64,000 bases of DNA, taken from the NCBI RefSeq assembly GCF_003258835.1, contig NZ_NPEV01000026.1, positions 1 through 64,000 of the forward strand. The letters are read 5' to 3'. The notes under the pieces are model-generated. The model was not told where the DNA came from. It was given only the letters and a program-made list of their open reading frames with translations, and searched no databases. Every line of letters begins with the position of its first letter. Position 1 is the first letter of the stretch. Below are positions 62,237-64,000 of the stretch, piece after piece. Both the position numbers and the translations under genes were made by a program. The DNA is from Rhodobium orientis (lineage in GTDB: Bacteria; Pseudomonadota; Alphaproteobacteria; Rhizobiales; Rhodobiaceae).

Positions 62237-64000
62237 ATGGCCTTCGAAGCCGTTTTCAGCAGGGCAAAAGAAGTCTTTAACCATTACTTCTGCGTCCCCC
62301 GGAACAATCCCGACCTGACCGTTGCGCAGTATCGGTCGCTGTCGCGGCATATTCCACTGTTCTACATCGTCCTCATCGCCAACACGGCCGTGGTCGCGGC
62401 GACCCATCTCAACATCGCCCCGCCCTTCCTGACCATCGTCGTTCCCGTTCTCCTCAGCGGTGCCGTGATGACCAGGGTCTTTGCCTGGTTGTCGATGCGA
62501 AAGGCGGAGGTGACGCCCGACCAGGCGCTGCAGGCGCTGCGCAGGACCAATCTCCTGACGGTTCCGCTGGCCGGCCTCTTCACCGCCTGGGCCTTGGTGC
62601 TGCACGGCTATGGCGACGCCTACCACCAGGGCCAGGTCACCTTCTTCGTGGCGATCACCGTCATCGCCTGCATTTTCTCGCTGATGCACCTGAGGTCGGC
62701 CGCGCTGTCCGTTGCCCTCGTCGTCAACGTGCCGCTTCTCGTCTTCATGGTGCTGACCGGCGAGCCGACCTTCATCGCCACGGCGATCAACATCGCCATC
62801 GTCTCCGTCGCCATGCTGTCCGTGCTGCAGAGCAACTACAACGACTTTGCCCAGCTCACCGTGTCGCGCCAGGCGCTGTTGCTGCAGCAGCGCGAGCTGG
62901 AAAAGCGGACCGCGGCGGTGCAGCGGCTCTCCAATCGCAATCTCAGCCTTGCCCGGCTCGACAGTCTGACCGACCTTGGCAACCGGCGCAGCTTCTTCGA
63001 GCGCTTCGACCAGATCGTCGAGACCTGCGGCGGCGAGCGCTTCGCCATCGGCATCCTCGACCTCGACAGCTTCAAGCCGATCAATGACCTGCACGGCCAT
63101 GCGGTCGGCGACCACGTGCTGGTCGAGGTCGGCACGCGGCTGAGGGAATTCAGTCGCGACGGCGTCGAAATCTTCCGTCTCGGCGGCGACGAATTCGGCT
63201 TCATCATGCGCAATACGCGCAAGGTGGAAGCCATTGTCGCGTTCGGCGACCGGATCTGCGAGGCCGTCGCCCGGCCGATCTCCCTGCCCACCGGCTACAC
63301 CAGCATCTCCGCCTCGGTCGGCTGCGCCATCTATCCGCTGGCCGCGACCGACCCGCAACTGCTCTACGAGCGCGCCGACTACGCCCTTTACGAGGCCAAG
63401 CGGCACAAGGGTTCGGGCGTCGTCGTCTTTTCCGGCGCCCAGGAACAGGCCCTGACCCGCAAGCACGCCATCGAGCGGGCCCTGGTGTCGTGCGACCTGG
63501 AAGACGAGATGTACACGGTCTTCCAGCCGATCGTGGAATTGCGCAGTCGCCGCATCGTCGGCTTCGAGGCGCTCGGCCGCTGGGCCAATCCGCAGCTCGG
63601 CGAGATCAGCCCGATGAGCTTCATCCCGCTGGCCGAACGCACCGGCCAGATCACCGCCATTTCCCGGATCCTTTTGCGCAAATCACTGAAGGCCCTGAAG
63701 GACTGGCCCGACGACGTCTACGTCTCGGTCAACCTGTCGGCCCACGACATCGCCAATTCCGAAAGCATTATCCGCCTTCTCGGCGTCGTCAACGAAAGCG
63801 GCGCGAACCCGGAACGGATCGATTTCGAGATCACCGAGACGGCGATCGTGCAGGACTTCGAGCAGGCCAAGACCGCCCTCAACATGTTGCGCAATCTCGG
63901 CGCCAATGTTGCGCTGGACGATTTCGGCACCGGCTATTCCAGCCTCAGCTACATCCACCGCCTGCCGTTCAACAAGATCAAGGTCGACCGCAGCTTCGTG
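62237..64000 (+). CDS. Membrane-bound GGDEF-EAL protein, cut by the window end
   Basis: The first 588 residues are visible. About five membrane helices (residues 35-200) are followed by a short coiled coil (RQALLLQQRELEKR), a GGDEF domain with intact RLGGDEFGFI near residue 317, and an EAL domain (GFEALGRW, VSVNLS, DDFGTGYSS). Both cyclic-di-GMP synthesis and hydrolysis motifs look intact so far; the end of EAL is outside. Start ATG has no strong ribosome binding site. Confidence 0.9.
   Translation, partial: MAFEAVFSRAKEVFNHYFCVPRNNPDLTVAQYRSLSRHIPLFYIVLIANTAVVAATHLNIAPPFLTIVVPVLLSGAVMTRVFAWLSMRKAEVTPDQALQALRRTNLLTVPLAGLFTAWALVLHGYGDAYHQGQVTFFVAITVIACIFSLMHLRSAALSVALVVNVPLLVFMVLTGEPTFIATAINIAIVSVAMLSVLQSNYNDFAQLTVSRQALLLQQRELEKRTAAVQRLSNRNLSLARLDSLTDLGNRRSFFERFDQIVETCGGERFAIGILDLDSFKPINDLHGHAVGDHVLVEVGTRLREFSRDGVEIFRLGGDEFGFIMRNTRKVEAIVAFGDRICEAVARPISLPTGYTSISASVGCAIYPLAATDPQLLYERADYALYEAKRHKGSGVVVFSGAQEQALTRKHAIERALVSCDLEDEMYTVFQPIVELRSRRIVGFEALGRWANPQLGEISPMSFIPLAERTGQITAISRILLRKSLKALKDWPDDVYVSVNLSAHDIANSESIIRLLGVVNESGANPERIDFEITETAIVQDFEQAKTALNMLRNLGANVALDDFGTGYSSLSYIHRLPFNKIKVDRSFV

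Overview
The window is high-GC, densely coded alphaproteobacterial DNA, most likely from Hyphomicrobiales (Rhizobiales), perhaps a Rhodobium/Afifella-like lineage. The evidence is gene content: a heme operon carrying a Mic60 (mitofilin) homologue, two diagnostic enzymes of the ethylmalonyl-CoA pathway (Mcd and Mch), sqdB for sulfolipid, a rhizobial-style C-P lyase operon, an Omp25/31-type porin-like protein, and the intergenic palindromes common in this order. The exact genus cannot be settled from the sequence alone.

Layout. 1-6.3 kb: L,D-transpeptidase, ferredoxin reductase-like flavoprotein, EamA transporter, BrkB-type membrane protein and methylsuccinyl-CoA dehydrogenase (mcd). 6.48-8.06 kb: a 1.5-kb insert bounded by an intact tRNA-Thr gene and a 55-bp copy of that tRNA's 3' part. 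It carries a Panacea/SocA-domain gene overlapping a gene of unknown family, a candidate toxin-antitoxin pair. 8.3-13.9 kb: hemC-hemD-mic60-hemY operon on the minus strand, with tsaD-gpsA divergent from it. 16.4-22.5 kb: small proteins (YciI, EVE), a CobG-like siroheme/Fe-S protein, acsA and a Rieske protein. 22.9-30.9 kb: a sulfoquinovose/glycan locus with sqdB, a decayed sulfotransferase-like fragment, two paralogous GT4-GT2 fusion glycosyltransferases and a sugar epimerase between them. 31-45.3 kb: ordinary chromosomal genes (GFA, carbonic anhydrase, TraB/GumN, mesaconyl-CoA hydratase, prolyl-tRNA editing, thioredoxin-TPR, LON-like, Trm112, ThpR, DsbB, YqaA) with tRNA-Gly. One accessory-looking nucleotidyltransferase-fold gene sits behind two near-identical palindromes. 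45.5 kb: tRNA-Leu with a strong promoter. 46-58.6 kb: a complete C-P lyase cluster, phnF then phnGHIJKL, a hexapeptide acyltransferase, phnCDE, a DUF1045 protein, phnM, a PhnZ-type HD oxygenase and phnN. It has a PhnF-type operator at one end and a four-unit Pho box before phnC. 58.8-64 kb: a large AsmA-family protein and the start of a membrane-bound GGDEF-EAL protein cut by the window end.

How genes work together. Mcd and Mch catalyse consecutive steps of C2 assimilation (methylsuccinyl-CoA to mesaconyl-CoA to beta-methylmalyl-CoA), and AcsA supplies acetyl-CoA to that pathway. The phn cluster imports organophosphonates (PhnCDE), couples them to ribose and cleaves the C-P bond (PhnGHIJ, PhnM), and recycles the ribose phosphate (PhnN). 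The HD oxygenase suggests a second, oxidative phosphonate route in the same operon. The sqdB locus makes UDP-sulfoquinovose next to two two-domain glycosyltransferases, which may use it or build an unrelated surface glycan.

Three short repeat families recur in the gaps: a 100-bp inverted repeat, a palindrome ending in GAAACGCTCTA, and an element containing CCCCGTCGGAG. The most interesting candidates for new biology are the tRNA-Thr mini-island, the palindrome-preceded nucleotidyltransferase gene and the twin GT4-GT2 locus.
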